DNA from: Dyella sp. 2HG41-7
Lineage (GTDB): Bacteria > Pseudomonadota > Gammaproteobacteria > Xanthomonadales > Rhodanobacteraceae
Direction: 5' to 3'
Assembly: GCF_021390675.1 (NCBI RefSeq)
Contig: NZ_JAJEJV010000004.1
Span: forward strand, 186,001-250,000
Length of the DNA stretch: 64,000 nt
The translations under genes and the position numbers were made by a program. Shown here in pieces: positions 37,654 to 46,505 of the stretch. Every line of letters begins with the position of its first letter. Position 1 is the stretch's first letter. The notes under the pieces are model-generated. The model ran no database searches, was not told the origin of the DNA, and saw nothing but the letters and a program-made list of their open reading frames with translations.

Positions 37654-38466
37654 ATGAAAAACCTGCTGATGACCGGCGTGGCGCTTGCCGCGCTCGCCAC
37701 CTTCACCGCCCAGGCCCAGGACACGTCCTCCGGTACTCAGACCAGCACCGGCGAATGGACGGGTTCGGGTGAAGTCGGCTTCGCTTCCACGACGGGCAAC
37801 TCCCGCTCGCAGAACGTCAACGCGAAGCTGACCCTGAACCAGGAAACCGACCGCTGGAAGAACAGCTTCTTCCTGGACGCGCTGCGCTCCAAGGGTCAGG
37901 TCACCGTGGTCGATGCCCAGGGCAATTCCGAAAAACAATTCGACACCACCGCCAACCGCTACGACTTCGGCGCGTCGGCCGGCTACAAGCTCGACCCGCG
38001 CAGCTACATCGTGACCGCGGGCCGCTACGACCATGACGACTTCGCCGCCTATCGCTGGCAGGGCACGGTCTCCATCGGCTACGGCTACATGGCGCTGAAA
38101 ACCGACCGCACCCAGCTCTCGTTCGAAATCGGTCCCGGTTACACCGAATACCAGCCGGCCACCGGCACGCAAACCGTCAACGGCGTGGAAGTGCCGCTGA
38201 AGGAACCGCGTCAAAGCCAGGTGGTGGCGCGCGGCTTGGTGAACTACAAATACCGCATCACCGACAACACCGCGTTCGACGAAACGTTCCTGATGGAATC
38301 GGGCACCAAGAACACGTACCTGCAGAACGACGCGGGCCTTGCGGTCAGCATGACCAAGAAGTTCGCGATCAAGATCGGCTTCCAGGTCCGCCACAACAGC
38401 AACGTGTTGCCGGGCATCCGCCGCACCGACACGTTGACGACGACGAACCTCGTCTACAACCTCTGA
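37654..38466 (+). CDS. DUF481 outer-membrane beta-barrel protein (YdiY-like)
   Basis: 270 residues with signal peptide MKNLLMTGVALAALATFTAQA. The mature part alternates hydrophobic and polar residues (GSGEVGFASTTGNSRSQNVNAKL, YDFGASAGYKLDPRSYIVTAGRYD, SIGYGYMALKTDRTQLSFEIGPGY) and ends in an aromatic-containing strand (TTNLVYNL). This is the DUF481 barrel pattern, sometimes described as salt-stress-induced. ATG at 37654 begins the signal peptide. Followed by a strong terminator. Confidence 0.88.
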   Translation: MKNLLMTGVALAALATFTAQAQDTSSGTQTSTGEWTGSGEVGFASTTGNSRSQNVNAKLTLNQETDRWKNSFFLDALRSKGQVTVVDAQGNSEKQFDTTANRYDFGASAGYKLDPRSYIVTAGRYDHDDFAAYRWQGTVSIGYGYMALKTDRTQLSFEIGPGYTEYQPATGTQTVNGVEVPLKEPRQSQVVARGLVNYKYRITDNTAFDETFLMESGTKNTYLQNDAGLAVSMTKKFAIKIGFQVRHNSNVLPGIRRTDTLTTTNLVYNL

Positions 38467-38494
38467 TCGCACGCTGCGCGTTCATCGCACATCA

Positions 38495-38532
38495 AACCCT
38501 TCCGCGCGCAAACGCGGAAGGGTTTTCTTTTT
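38495..38532 (+). terminator. Strong Rho-independent terminator
   Basis: Twelve-base perfect stem AACCCTTCCGCG / CGCGGAAGGGTT with a 6-base loop followed by TTCTTTTT. It ends the DUF481 gene and separates it from convergent hemC. Confidence 0.92.
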
Positions 38533-38564
38533 GATGCGTTATCGCGCGCGTTGAGGTCGATGCC

Positions 38565-39482
38565 TCAACGATCCAGGAAATCGGCGGCGCCTTGCGCAAA
38601 CAACGCCTGCGCCACCTCGTCGCCGAGTTTCACCGCATCGGCGCTGCTGCCTTCGGCTTCGGCCAGCAGCAGACGACCGCTCGGCACATCGCCCACCATG
38701 CCGCGCAAATGTAAACCGTGCTCGGTGACCGTGCACCACGCGCCGACCGGCACAGTGCAGCTGCCGCCCAAGACGTGATTCATCGCGCGCTCGGCGGTCA
38801 CGGCCAAGCGTGTTTCCGCGTCGTCCAACACCGCGAGCATTTCCAGCACGTCGGCGCGGTCGGCGCGCGCTTCGATCGCAATCGCCGCCTGACCTGGTGC
38901 GGGCAACCACGCAGGTGCGGCGAGTCGGCTGCGAATGCGTTCGTGCAGGCCAAGTCGTTCGAGACCGGCGCACGCCAACAGGATCGCCTCGTAATGTCCC
39001 GCATCGAGTTTCTGCAAACGCGTGCCGACATTGCCGCGCAGATCGAGCAAGCTCAGATCGGGCCGCACCGCGCGCAATTGCGCTTGCCGGCGCAACGACG
39101 ACGTGCCCACGCGCGCACCGTGCGGCAGCGCGGTCAGATCGGCGAAGTCGTTGCTGATGAACGCGTCGGCAGCATCCGCGCGCGGAAGAATGGCAGGCAG
39201 GGTGAAGCCGGGTTCCAGTTCCGCGGGTACGTCTTTGAGCGAATGCACGGCGAGGTCGGCGCCGTTTTCCAGCATCGCCACTTCGAGTTCCTTGAGGAAC
39301 AGACCCTTGCCGCCGATCGTCGCCAGCGGTTTGTCCAGAATCTCGTCGCCGCGCGTGCTGAGCGGAACCAAGTCCACGCGCAAGCCCGGATGCGCGGCGC
39401 GCAACAGGCTGGCGACGTGCTCGGCCTGCCACAGGGCGAGCGCGCTTTTGCGGGTGGCGATGCGGAGAAGCGACAGCGGCAT
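38565..39482 (-). CDS. hemC: Porphobilinogen deaminase (hydroxymethylbilane synthase)
   Basis: Joins four porphobilinogen units to hydroxymethylbilane in heme synthesis. 305 residues with [29 protein letters not shown], the catalytic KDVP region ([11 protein letters not shown]), and the dipyrromethane cofactor attachment Cys242 in [10 protein letters not shown]. It lies 43 bases downstream of the AlgR-type regulator gene on the same strand, matching the algZ-algR-hemC order of Pseudomonas. hemD is not adjacent. Confidence 0.97.
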   Translation of the reverse strand: MPLSLLRIATRKSALALWQAEHVASLLRAAHPGLRVDLVPLSTRGDEILDKPLATIGGKGLFLKELEVAMLENGADLAVHSLKDVPAELEPGFTLPAILPRADAADAFISNDFADLTALPHGARVGTSSLRRQAQLRAVRPDLSLLDLRGNVGTRLQKLDAGHYEAILLACAGLERLGLHERIRSRLAAPAWLPAPGQAAIAIEARADRADVLEMLAVLDDAETRLAVTAERAMNHVLGGSCTVPVGAWCTVTEHGLHLRGMVGDVPSGRLLLAEAEGSSADAVKLGDEVAQALFAQGAADFLDR

Positions 39483-39525
39483 GACGGCTCCGAAAACGGC
39501 GACTACGGCTATTGTCGCTCAGCCG

Positions 39526-40230
39526 TCAACCCATGCGCAGCAGTTTGCGCACGGCTGGCAGATTGCGGCGGCTCACTTCCGGGCTGAAGTCGGTGCCCGT
39601 CAGCCGCGCGAGCACGCGACCGTCGGCGAGCGTCTTCAGGCCGACCAGCCGGTGCGCCGGCACCAGGCAGTTGCGATGCAGGCGGATCAGACGGTCCGGA
39701 TACGTTTCTTCCAACTGGCGCAGCGATTCGTCGAGCAGCAACTGATCGCCCGCGCGATGCGCCACCACGTACTTCTCTTCCGCCAGCAGGTAGATCACTT
39801 CGTCCAAGGCCATGCGTACCGGCTCGCCCCGCACGCGCGCATGCAACCAGCCGGCCGGTTCGCGCGGTTGCGACTCCAGCCGTTGGCGCACGCGCTTGAG
39901 CGCATCGCGCAGGCGTTCCACGCCCACTGGTTTGAGCAAGTAATCGGTCGCGCCCAATTCGAACGCGTGCACCGCATGCGCCTCGTACGCCGTGCAAAAC
40001 ACGATCTGCGGACGCGCGCGATGGGCAAGTTTCGCCGCCAGCGCTTTGCCGTCCAGGCCCGGCATATTGATATCCAGCAGCAGCAAATCCGGATTGGTGT
40101 CCGCCAGTGCCGCCAAGGCCGCTTCGCCGTCGCCCACGCTGCCCACCACGTCCACGTCGCCGCATTCTTTCAGCAGCGCATCGAGGCGTGCGCGCGCCAG
40201 CGGCTCGTCGTCAACGATCAATATGCGCAT
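39526..40230 (-). CDS. algR: LytTR-family response regulator (AlgR-like)
   Basis: 234 residues: receiver domain with Asp7, Asp8 and phosphorylation site Asp53 in LLLLDINMPGLDG, Lys in LLKPVG; LytTR DNA-binding domain from about 130 (YVVAHRAGDQLLLDESLRQLEETYP, FIRLHRN-like LIRLHRNCLV). In Pseudomonas AlgR controls virulence and surface traits. Its gene start overlaps the kinase gene end by 20 bases. Confidence 0.93.
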   Translation of the reverse strand: MRILIVDDEPLARARLDALLKECGDVDVVGSVGDGEAALAALADTNPDLLLLDINMPGLDGKALAAKLAHRARPQIVFCTAYEAHAVHAFELGATDYLLKPVGVERLRDALKRVRQRLESQPREPAGWLHARVRGEPVRMALDEVIYLLAEEKYVVAHRAGDQLLLDESLRQLEETYPDRLIRLHRNCLVPAHRLVGLKTLADGRVLARLTGTDFSPEVSRRNLPAVRKLLRMG

Positions 40231-41272
40231 GGCGCGCCTCGACCGGCAGATGCAAAGTCACCACAAAACGTCCATTCGCAGGTCCCGCCTCGACGTTTGC
40301 GCGCGGTCCGTAGTGATAAGCGACGCGTTGACGCACGTTGTTCAAGCCATGGCCGCTGCCGCGCGTCGCGGGATTGTCGGCGAGCGGATTGTCGACCTCA
40401 ATGCGCATCGTCGAACCGTGGCGCATGCCGCGTAACACGATTTCTCCGCCTTCGCGCAGCGGCTGAACGCCGTGACGCACCGCGTTTTCGACCAGCGGTT
40501 GCAGCAGCAGGCGCGGCATCGCGGCGTCCATCGGCAAGTCGTCGAGTTCTCGCCTTACGCGCAATCGTTCGCCGAGCCGCAACTGCTCAATCGCCAAGTA
40601 GCGATCCACCAATTGCAGCTCGTCGCCCAGCGTGCCGGCGTGCGTATCGTCATGCCCCAGTGCGGCGCGGAACAGTTCGGAAAGATTTTCCACCGTGCGT
40701 TCCGCCGCGGCCGGATCCACGCGCACCAGCGCCGCCACCGTATTCATGCTGTTGAACAGAAAATGCGGACGAATGCGCGCCTGCAGCGCTTCCACTTTGG
40801 CATGCGCGGCGGCAGCCAAGCGCGCCTGCCATTCGGCCAATACATAGAAATATCGCAGCATCGCCGCGCCAAGCAGCGCGGCGATCACCGCGTTGTCGCG
40901 CACGAACGCGAATGAGCTGTGAGATACGAGCTGCATCTGCAACATGCCATCCATGCCCTGCGCAAGGATGCTGCCCAACACCACGATCAACACCATCACC
41001 AGCCACACGCCCGCGTAAGGCAGCAAGCCCGGCAATCGAAGCAACCACGGACGCAGCTTGCACAAGGCCACGCCCATCACCATGGCCACCCATTCCACAA
41101 ACAACATGCCGACGCTGTAGCCGCGCCATCCGCGCGTGCTTTGCGGCGCCAGCCACGCCAAGGTCACGCACAACGCGCCGACCACCAGCAATGCCGAAAT
41201 CACCGGCAGGCTGCAAAAGTCCGGCAACGGGCTGCGTGGCGAAGCGGGCGGCTTGGCGTTGGATTGCGGCAT
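40211..41272 (-). CDS. algZ: AlgZ/LytS-type membrane histidine kinase
   Basis: 353 residues with four to six N-terminal membrane helices (about 20-155) and a cytoplasmic HisKA-like region with the phosphoacceptor His in IRPHFLFNSMNTV near residue 166. The ATPase part has VENAVRHGVQPL and the glycine-rich SGHGLNNV. This is the 5TM/LytS family of kinases that pair with LytTR regulators. The longer frame upstream is not used; ATG at 41272 begins the protein. Operon with algR and hemC. Confidence 0.92.
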   Translation of the reverse strand: MPQSNAKPPASPRSPLPDFCSLPVISALLVVGALCVTLAWLAPQSTRGWRGYSVGMLFVEWVAMVMGVALCKLRPWLLRLPGLLPYAGVWLVMVLIVVLGSILAQGMDGMLQMQLVSHSSFAFVRDNAVIAALLGAAMLRYFYVLAEWQARLAAAAHAKVEALQARIRPHFLFNSMNTVAALVRVDPAAAERTVENLSELFRAALGHDDTHAGTLGDELQLVDRYLAIEQLRLGERLRVRRELDDLPMDAAMPRLLLQPLVENAVRHGVQPLREGGEIVLRGMRHGSTMRIEVDNPLADNPATRGSGHGLNNVRQRVAYHYGPRANVEAGPANGRFVVTLHLPVEARHAHIDR

Positions 41273-41303
41273 GCGCGCAGTATGCACGCACTCGTTAAGC
41301 CTT

Positions 41304-41969
41304 TCAGCGCACCCTTTCGCCGATCCACCGGCGCAGATCCGCAATTTCGTCCGGGCAAACCGAATGCGGCATCGGATAGGTGTGCCAGTCGACCTTGTAC
41401 CCGAGCGCTTCGAGGGCGATGCGCGAATCAACACCGCGCTGAAGGATCACCACCGGATCGAACGTGCCGTGTCCCCAGAAAATCGGCACGTTCCCATTGA
41501 TGGCATTGCGCTCGGCCGCCAGCAAACCGGCCATCGGCAAGTACGTGGACAACGCGATGATGCCCGCGAGTTTCTTCGGATGACGCAAGCCGGCGGCCAG
41601 CGCAATCGCGCCGCCCTGCGAAAAACCCGCCAGCAGAATGCGTTCGCTCGGCACGCCGCGCTCCTGCTCGCGTGCGATCAACGCTTCCACCTGCGCGATG
41701 GATTCGCGCATGCCGACTTCGTCTTGCTGCGCCACCAGATCGAACCCGTAGATGTCGTACCACGCACGCATCGTCATGCCGTTGTTGATCGTGACCGCGC
41801 GCATCGGCGCATGCGGAAACACAAAGCGGATCGCCGGCCAATCCGGCGACACCAGCTCCGGCACGATCGGCGCGAAGTCGTTGCCGTCCGCGCCCAGGCC
41901 GTGCAGCCAGATGACGCTGTACAGGGGATGGGCGGCCGTTTCGCTTTCGACAACAGGAAGCAGGCTCAT
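41304..41969 (-). CDS. Carboxylesterase / phospholipase (alpha/beta hydrolase)
   Basis: 221 residues, cytoplasmic, of the esterase D/acyl-protein thioesterase-like family. The triad is visible: Ser117 in GFSQGG, Asp171 in GTFDPVV and His202 in MPHSV. HGLGADGNDF carries the oxyanion-hole region. It hydrolyses short-chain esters in characterised relatives. Single gene upstream of the algZ operon on the same strand. A hairpin precedes the start. Confidence 0.92.
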   Translation of the reverse strand: MSLLPVVESETAAHPLYSVIWLHGLGADGNDFAPIVPELVSPDWPAIRFVFPHAPMRAVTINNGMTMRAWYDIYGFDLVAQQDEVGMRESIAQVEALIAREQERGVPSERILLAGFSQGGAIALAAGLRHPKKLAGIIALSTYLPMAGLLAAERNAINGNVPIFWGHGTFDPVVILQRGVDSRIALEALGYKVDWHTYPMPHSVCPDEIADLRRWIGERVR

Positions 41970-41990
41970 GAGGCATCAAATCGGGGGAAT

Positions 41991-42017
41991 CGAAGCGGCA
42001 TCGTAACAGCCGCTTCG
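41991..42017 (-). promoter_or_regulatory. Hairpin upstream of the carboxylesterase gene
   Basis: Perfect nine-base stem CGAAGCGGC / GCCGCTTCG with a 9-base loop, 22 bases upstream of the start codon at 41969. It could be in the 5' leader of that transcript or a regulator site. No T tract. Confidence 0.4.
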
Positions 42018-42198
42018 TTGAAGCGCGGTGTCGATGCGGTCGAATGGGGCGTTCAATATCGCCACTTACCCGACGTCGCCGTCATAGCAAGCCGACGAGC
42101 CTAGCGTCCACACACCTCAAATAAAACGGGACCCTTGGCGCTTGTCAGCGTCGCGCACTTGGCTATCCTGATCGGCTTTCGATCACGGAGCTTCGCCC

Positions 42199-44631
42199 AT
42201 GCGCCGACTGCTGCTCGCCGGCCTCATCGCCCTCACCGTGCTGCCCGTGGCCGCGCAGACCGACTCGGGGGCGCCGAAGCTCGATCTGGAAACCATCATG
42301 GCCAACCCGGACTGGATGGGCCAGGCGGTGGAGAACCCGTATTGGAGCGCCGACGGCAGCAGCCTCTACTACCAGCTCAAACGCGATGGCAGCCCGGTGC
42401 GGGATCTGTATCGCGTCGACCCGGCGAGCGGAAAAAGCACCAAGCTCGATCCAACTGCTATGACGCACGCGGAAGGGCCCGCCGTGTTCGATCGCGCGCA
42501 TCGCCATGCCGCCTACATCTTCCACGGCGATGTCTTTCTGCAAGACCTGAGCAACGGGCGTCGCACGCAAGTAACGCGTAGCGCGCAGCCGGAATCCTCG
42601 CCGCGCTTTTCTGCCGACGGTCGTTCGCTGCAATTTCGCGAAACCAACAATTGGTTCGTCTACGACATTGACAGCGGCGTCACCTCGCCCGCCGCGATAT
42701 TGAAATTCTCTGACGATCCGCAAGCCAAGAAACCCGATACGCTCGGCCAGCAGCAACTGGACCTGTTCAAAGCGCTGCGTGAAAACAAAGAAGACAAAGA
42801 CGCCGTTCACGCCAACGATCAAGCGCTGGCCGCCGCCGATCCTTCGCGCGCGCCGCAACCGTTCTATCTCGGCGACAAAACGCAGCTCGTCGATACCGAG
42901 CTGTCGCCCGACGGCCGATGGATGCTGGTCGTCACGCAGGAAGCGCATCACGACGACGGCAAAGCGCCCAACGTTATCCATTTCGTTACCGACTCCGGCT
43001 ACACCGAAGACGAGCCGGCGCGCACGTATGTCGGTCGCAACAGCGCCGCGCCGCAATCGGTGAAGCTGCTCGATCTTGATGCACACAAATCGTATTCGCT
43101 TGCTACCGACAACTTGCCGGGCATCAAAGACGATCCGCTCAAAAGCATTCGCGCAAAGACCATCGCCGCCCTGCAGAAAGCCGGCAATGACGACGAAGCG
43201 AAAGCCTTGAAAGCGCCGGATGTGCGTCCCGTAACGCTTTACACCATGGATAGCGGCACCGCCGGTGTCGTGTGGAGCGAAGACGGCCGAAATGCCGCGT
43301 TGGAATTCTTATCGGTCGATAACAAAGACCGGTGGATCGCCACCGTCGACTTCGCGCATCACGCGCTGGTCGCGCAGAACCGCTTGCACAACGATGCATG
43401 GGTCAATTGGGCCTACAACGATTTCGGCTGGCTCAAAGACAACCGCACGCTGTTTTATCTCAGCGAAGAAAGCGGTTACTCGCATTTATATGTAAAACCC
43501 TTGGATGGCAGTCAGAAAGCGTTGACGTCCGGCAAGTTCGAGGTCAGCAATCCGCAGCTCTCCAACGACGGCAAGTCGTTCTATGTGCGCGCGAACCAAG
43601 TCGCGCCGTACAGCTATGACGTCTATCGCGTATCCGCCACCGGCGGCGAACTGGCGCGCATCACCCAATACGGCGGCATGGACCAATTCGTGTTGTCGCC
43701 GGACGACAAACAACTCGCCGTGCTTCATTCATCGGCTTACGTGCTGCCGCAACTCGCCGTGCAAAACGCTGGCGGTGGTACGCCGCGCGAACTCACCCAC
43801 ACCATGAAGCCGGCTTTCACCGCCTATAAATGGATTGCGCCCAAGATCGTGCAAGTACCTTCGTCGCACGGTGCGGGCGTGATCTACGCCAAATACTACG
43901 GCCCTGCGAATGAAACCGATGCGCCTGCATCGCGCCCCGCTGTGTTGTTCGTCCATGGCGCCGGCTATCTGCAAGATGTGTCGGAATCGGCCACGTATTA
44001 CCAGCACGAGCAGCTGTTCAACAACTTGCTGGTGCAGCAAGGCTACGTCGTGCTCGATATGGATTACCGCGCATCGCAAGGTTATGGCGCAGCGTGGCGC
44101 ACGGCGATCTACCGCCAGATGGGTCATCCGGAATTGGAAGACTTGCTCGACGGCAAAGCGTGGCTGGTGAAAAACCACGGCGTCGATGCGAAACGCGTGG
44201 GCATCTACGGCGGCAGTTACGGCGGCTTTATGACCGAGATGGCGCTGTTACGCGCGCCAGGCGAATTCGCGGCCGGCTCGGCGCAGCGTCCGCCGGCCGA
44301 TTGGGTGACGTACAACGACTCGTATACCGCCGGCATCCTCAACGATCCGCAGATCGATCCGGAGGCGTACAAGATCAGCTCGCCGATCACCTACGCCGAA
44401 AATCTGCGCGATCCGTTGCAGATTAATCACGGCCTGATCGACGACAACGTGCTGGCCAGCGATTCGATCCGTTTGTATCAGCGCTTTATCGAACTGCACA
44501 AAAAGAATTTCTGGATCTCGTTGTATCCGCTGGAGCGCCACGAATTCGAGCATGCCGATTCGTGGTACGACGAATATCGTCGTATCGATGAATTGTTTGA
44601 GACGTGGGTGAAGCCGTCGAATTCACAATAA
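42199..44631 (+). CDS. Secreted S9 peptidase, dipeptidyl-peptidase IV-like
   Basis: 810 residues with signal peptide MRRLLLAGLIALTVLPVAAQ. The propeller (about 50-560) has WSADGSSLYY and other blades; the hydrolase domain has GGSYGGF with Ser673, the acid in GLIDDNV and the base in LERHEFEHAD. It lacks the usual GWSYGG of DPP IV but keeps G-x-S-x-G. Predicted periplasmic or surface peptidase of the DPP IV/acylaminoacyl-peptidase group. Larger than the other S9 enzyme in this window (684) and only distantly alike. A 29-base inverted repeat pair follows. Confidence 0.92.
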   Translation: MRRLLLAGLIALTVLPVAAQTDSGAPKLDLETIMANPDWMGQAVENPYWSADGSSLYYQLKRDGSPVRDLYRVDPASGKSTKLDPTAMTHAEGPAVFDRAHRHAAYIFHGDVFLQDLSNGRRTQVTRSAQPESSPRFSADGRSLQFRETNNWFVYDIDSGVTSPAAILKFSDDPQAKKPDTLGQQQLDLFKALRENKEDKDAVHANDQALAAADPSRAPQPFYLGDKTQLVDTELSPDGRWMLVVTQEAHHDDGKAPNVIHFVTDSGYTEDEPARTYVGRNSAAPQSVKLLDLDAHKSYSLATDNLPGIKDDPLKSIRAKTIAALQKAGNDDEAKALKAPDVRPVTLYTMDSGTAGVVWSEDGRNAALEFLSVDNKDRWIATVDFAHHALVAQNRLHNDAWVNWAYNDFGWLKDNRTLFYLSEESGYSHLYVKPLDGSQKALTSGKFEVSNPQLSNDGKSFYVRANQVAPYSYDVYRVSATGGELARITQYGGMDQFVLSPDDKQLAVLHSSAYVLPQLAVQNAGGGTPRELTHTMKPAFTAYKWIAPKIVQVPSSHGAGVIYAKYYGPANETDAPASRPAVLFVHGAGYLQDVSESATYYQHEQLFNNLLVQQGYVVLDMDYRASQGYGAAWRTAIYRQMGHPELEDLLDGKAWLVKNHGVDAKRVGIYGGSYGGFMTEMALLRAPGEFAAGSAQRPPADWVTYNDSYTAGILNDPQIDPEAYKISSPITYAENLRDPLQINHGLIDDNVLASDSIRLYQRFIELHKKNFWISLYPLERHEFEHADSWYDEYRRIDELFETWVKPSNSQ

Positions 44632-44644
44632 CCCGTAATGCGCT

Positions 44645-44759
44645 CGTCATTCCGGCGAAGGCCGGAATCCAGTTAAGTAACCCGTGCGAAGCACTCTTTT
44701 TTATGCCGTGTGCTGCGCACGACGTATTTCACTGGATTCCGGCCTTCGCCGGAATGACG
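44645..44759. repeat. Perfect 29-base inverted repeat pair (REP-like doublet)
   Basis: Bases 44645-44673 are the exact reverse complement of 44731-44759, 57 bases apart. Each arm contains its own 8-base hairpin ATTCCGGC / GCCGGAAT. The sequence type is a common intergenic repeat in Xanthomonadales and others. It lies between convergent genes and may end transcription or stabilise mRNA. Confidence 0.88.
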
Positions 44760-44788
44760 TTCGGCTTCGTAGGGGCTAACGGAGGTCA

Positions 44789-45586
44789 TTAATCCTCGTC
44801 GTCGCTGCTGCCATTGGCTTTCCAATAACCAGTGGCGCGAACCCAATCCTTCGAAATGCCGCGCTCTTCCACCAAATAACGACGCATCATGCGCGCGCGC
44901 CGCGATTCGGCCGCGATCCAATAAAACGTATCGCCCGGCAACGCAGGCAATTCGCGCAGCGCGGTTTCCAATAACTCGCTGCGGCTCGCATCAGCGCCGT
45001 CGCGTTCCAGCCATGTCACATCGAAGTCCGATTGCGAACCCAGCGGCAAACGGTCGGCTTTTTCCGGAATCTCAACCAGCGCTATGACATGCGCCTCGGC
45101 ATGCATTTCATCCAGCCGCCGCGCGATCGCCGGCAGGGCGGTTTCGTCGCCGATCAGCACGTAGTGATCGAAATCGTTGGCGACGATAAACGAACCGCGC
45201 GGGCCGCCTACGCCGATACGTTGTCCGGGCGTCGCTTGCTCCGCCCAGGTCGATGCTGGTCCGTCGCCATGCAATACGAAATCGATCACCAGTTCGTTGC
45301 GTTCGGCATCGTGCTCGCGCGGCGTGTAGTCGCGCATGGGCGAAGGTTCGGCGTCGGCCGGAAATTCGGGGCCGTTGGGTCCCAAGGTGGGAAACACCAA
45401 ATCGCCTTGCGAGTTAGGGAACAGCAACTTCACGTGATCGTCGGGCGATCCGCTGACAAATCCGCGCAGTTGTTCACCTTTCAAGGTGATCCGCTGCATA
45501 TGCGGCGTCATGCGTCTGGCGTTGAGTACTTCCAGCGTACGCAATGCGAGCTGGTGCCGAGCCATACGGTGTTCGTGTCGAGTCAT
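44789..45586 (-). CDS. yqjH: Siderophore-interacting ferric reductase (YqjH-like)
   Basis: 265 residues: flavin-binding beta barrel with MRDYTPREHD (the R-x-Y-T-x-R flavin motif), the glycine-rich PRGSFIV region, and NADPH-binding domain with VLIGDETALPAI. E. coli YqjH reduces ferric-siderophores to release iron. It lies 86 bases downstream of the YqjI-like PadR gene on the same strand. Iron release from enterobactin-like complexes is inferred from the family. Confidence 0.92.
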   Translation of the reverse strand: MTRHEHRMARHQLALRTLEVLNARRMTPHMQRITLKGEQLRGFVSGSPDDHVKLLFPNSQGDLVFPTLGPNGPEFPADAEPSPMRDYTPREHDAERNELVIDFVLHGDGPASTWAEQATPGQRIGVGGPRGSFIVANDFDHYVLIGDETALPAIARRLDEMHAEAHVIALVEIPEKADRLPLGSQSDFDVTWLERDGADASRSELLETALRELPALPGDTFYWIAAESRRARMMRRYLVEERGISKDWVRATGYWKANGSSDDED

Positions 45587-45672
45587 GGGCGCTTTTTGTC
45601 AAAGAGAAAGGGACTCGCAACGCCGGCGAATCCGGCGTTGCGTTCTTTGCACGCAGCGTGGTCTTGCAAGCC

Positions 45673-46335
45673 TTACTGAGTTTCGTCCTGGCGGCCGGTG
45701 GCGATCTCGGCGGCGGCGCGTTCGAGAATTGCCGCAACGCGTTGCGCTTCGACCTTGTTCCAGTCCGCGCCGCGCATCAGCACGGCATGCTTGAGCGCGT
45801 GCATCGCCTTGCGTACGCCCATCGGCAACGAAAGCTTGGCGATTAAACGCGCGCTGTGGCGCGTGCGTTCGGTCATTGCATCCACGGCGACGCGATTGGC
45901 GTTGAGAAATTCGCGGCCTTGGTCGGTGATCGCGTACAACTTGCGTCCGCCTTCTTCGCTTTGCACCGATGCGTGGCCGAGTTCTTCCAGCATAGTGAGC
46001 GTGGGGTACACGGCGCCGGGGCTCGGCGAGTAGTGACCGTGGAACATCTCTTCGATCGTGCGGATCAATTCGTAACCGTGACGCGGCTGCTGTTCGATCA
46101 GCGCCAGCAGCAACAGCTTCAGATCGCCGTGGCCGAGGATGCGCCCGCCGCCGCGTCGACCGCCGCCTTGCATGCTGTCCCAGTCGCCGAAATCGCCGCC
46201 GCCGAACGATCCGTGCCGGCCGCGCCGGCCGTGAAAAACGTAAACCTCGTCGTCGAACCCGCCGACGTCGCCCCAGCCTCCGCAGCCGCCGTGATGGCGC
46301 TGCATAAAGCGATGGAACAGGAAATGCCTGTGCAT
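45673..46335 (-). CDS. yqjI: PadR-family regulator (YqjI-like)
   Basis: 220 residues. The PadR winged helix is clear (GHGDLKLLLLALIEQQPRHGYELIRTIEEMFHG and SPSPGAVYPTLTMLEE). Before it is a roughly 70-residue extension starting MHRHFLFHRFMQRHH, rich in His, Gly and Asp with one Cys, comparable to the metal-binding tail of E. coli YqjI, a nickel-responsive repressor of yqjH. Here it lies directly upstream of the yqjH homologue in tandem. ATG at 46335 has GGAG upstream. Two palindromic operator-like sites lie over its promoter. Confidence 0.9.
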   Translation of the reverse strand: MHRHFLFHRFMQRHHGGCGGWGDVGGFDDEVYVFHGRRGRHGSFGGGDFGDWDSMQGGGRRGGGRILGHGDLKLLLLALIEQQPRHGYELIRTIEEMFHGHYSPSPGAVYPTLTMLEELGHASVQSEEGGRKLYAITDQGREFLNANRVAVDAMTERTRHSARLIAKLSLPMGVRKAMHALKHAVLMRGADWNKVEAQRVAAILERAAAEIATGRQDETQ

Positions 46336-46345
46336 GATATAACTC

Positions 46346-46355
46346 CGATATATCG
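46346..46355. promoter_or_regulatory. Palindromic operator candidate 1 for the PadR regulator
   Basis: The 10-base perfect palindrome CGATATATCG lies 11 bases upstream of the regulator's start codon and overlaps its ribosome-site region. GATATATC cores are typical PadR-type operators. It suggests autorepression, with yqjH co-transcribed. Confidence 0.65.
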
Positions 46356-46370
46356 AAATCCTGAAAGAAA

Positions 46371-46380
46371 CGATATATCT
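46371..46380. promoter_or_regulatory. Palindromic operator candidate 2 for the PadR regulator
   Basis: CGATATATCT, sharing the 8-base palindrome GATATATC with site 1, centre-to-centre 25 bases away, roughly two and a half helical turns. A third weaker half site CTATCGAA follows at about 46386. Confidence 0.6.
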
Positions 46381-46505
46381 AAACTCTATCGAATTGCAAC
46401 AGGCTCCAGGCAAGACGCGGTTTCCAGGCGGGCCGCGGATATGTCGATTCGCCGCCCGCCGGTTCGTCATTAGGGTACGGCAAGCCTTTCCACAGGAGCT
46501 CAACC

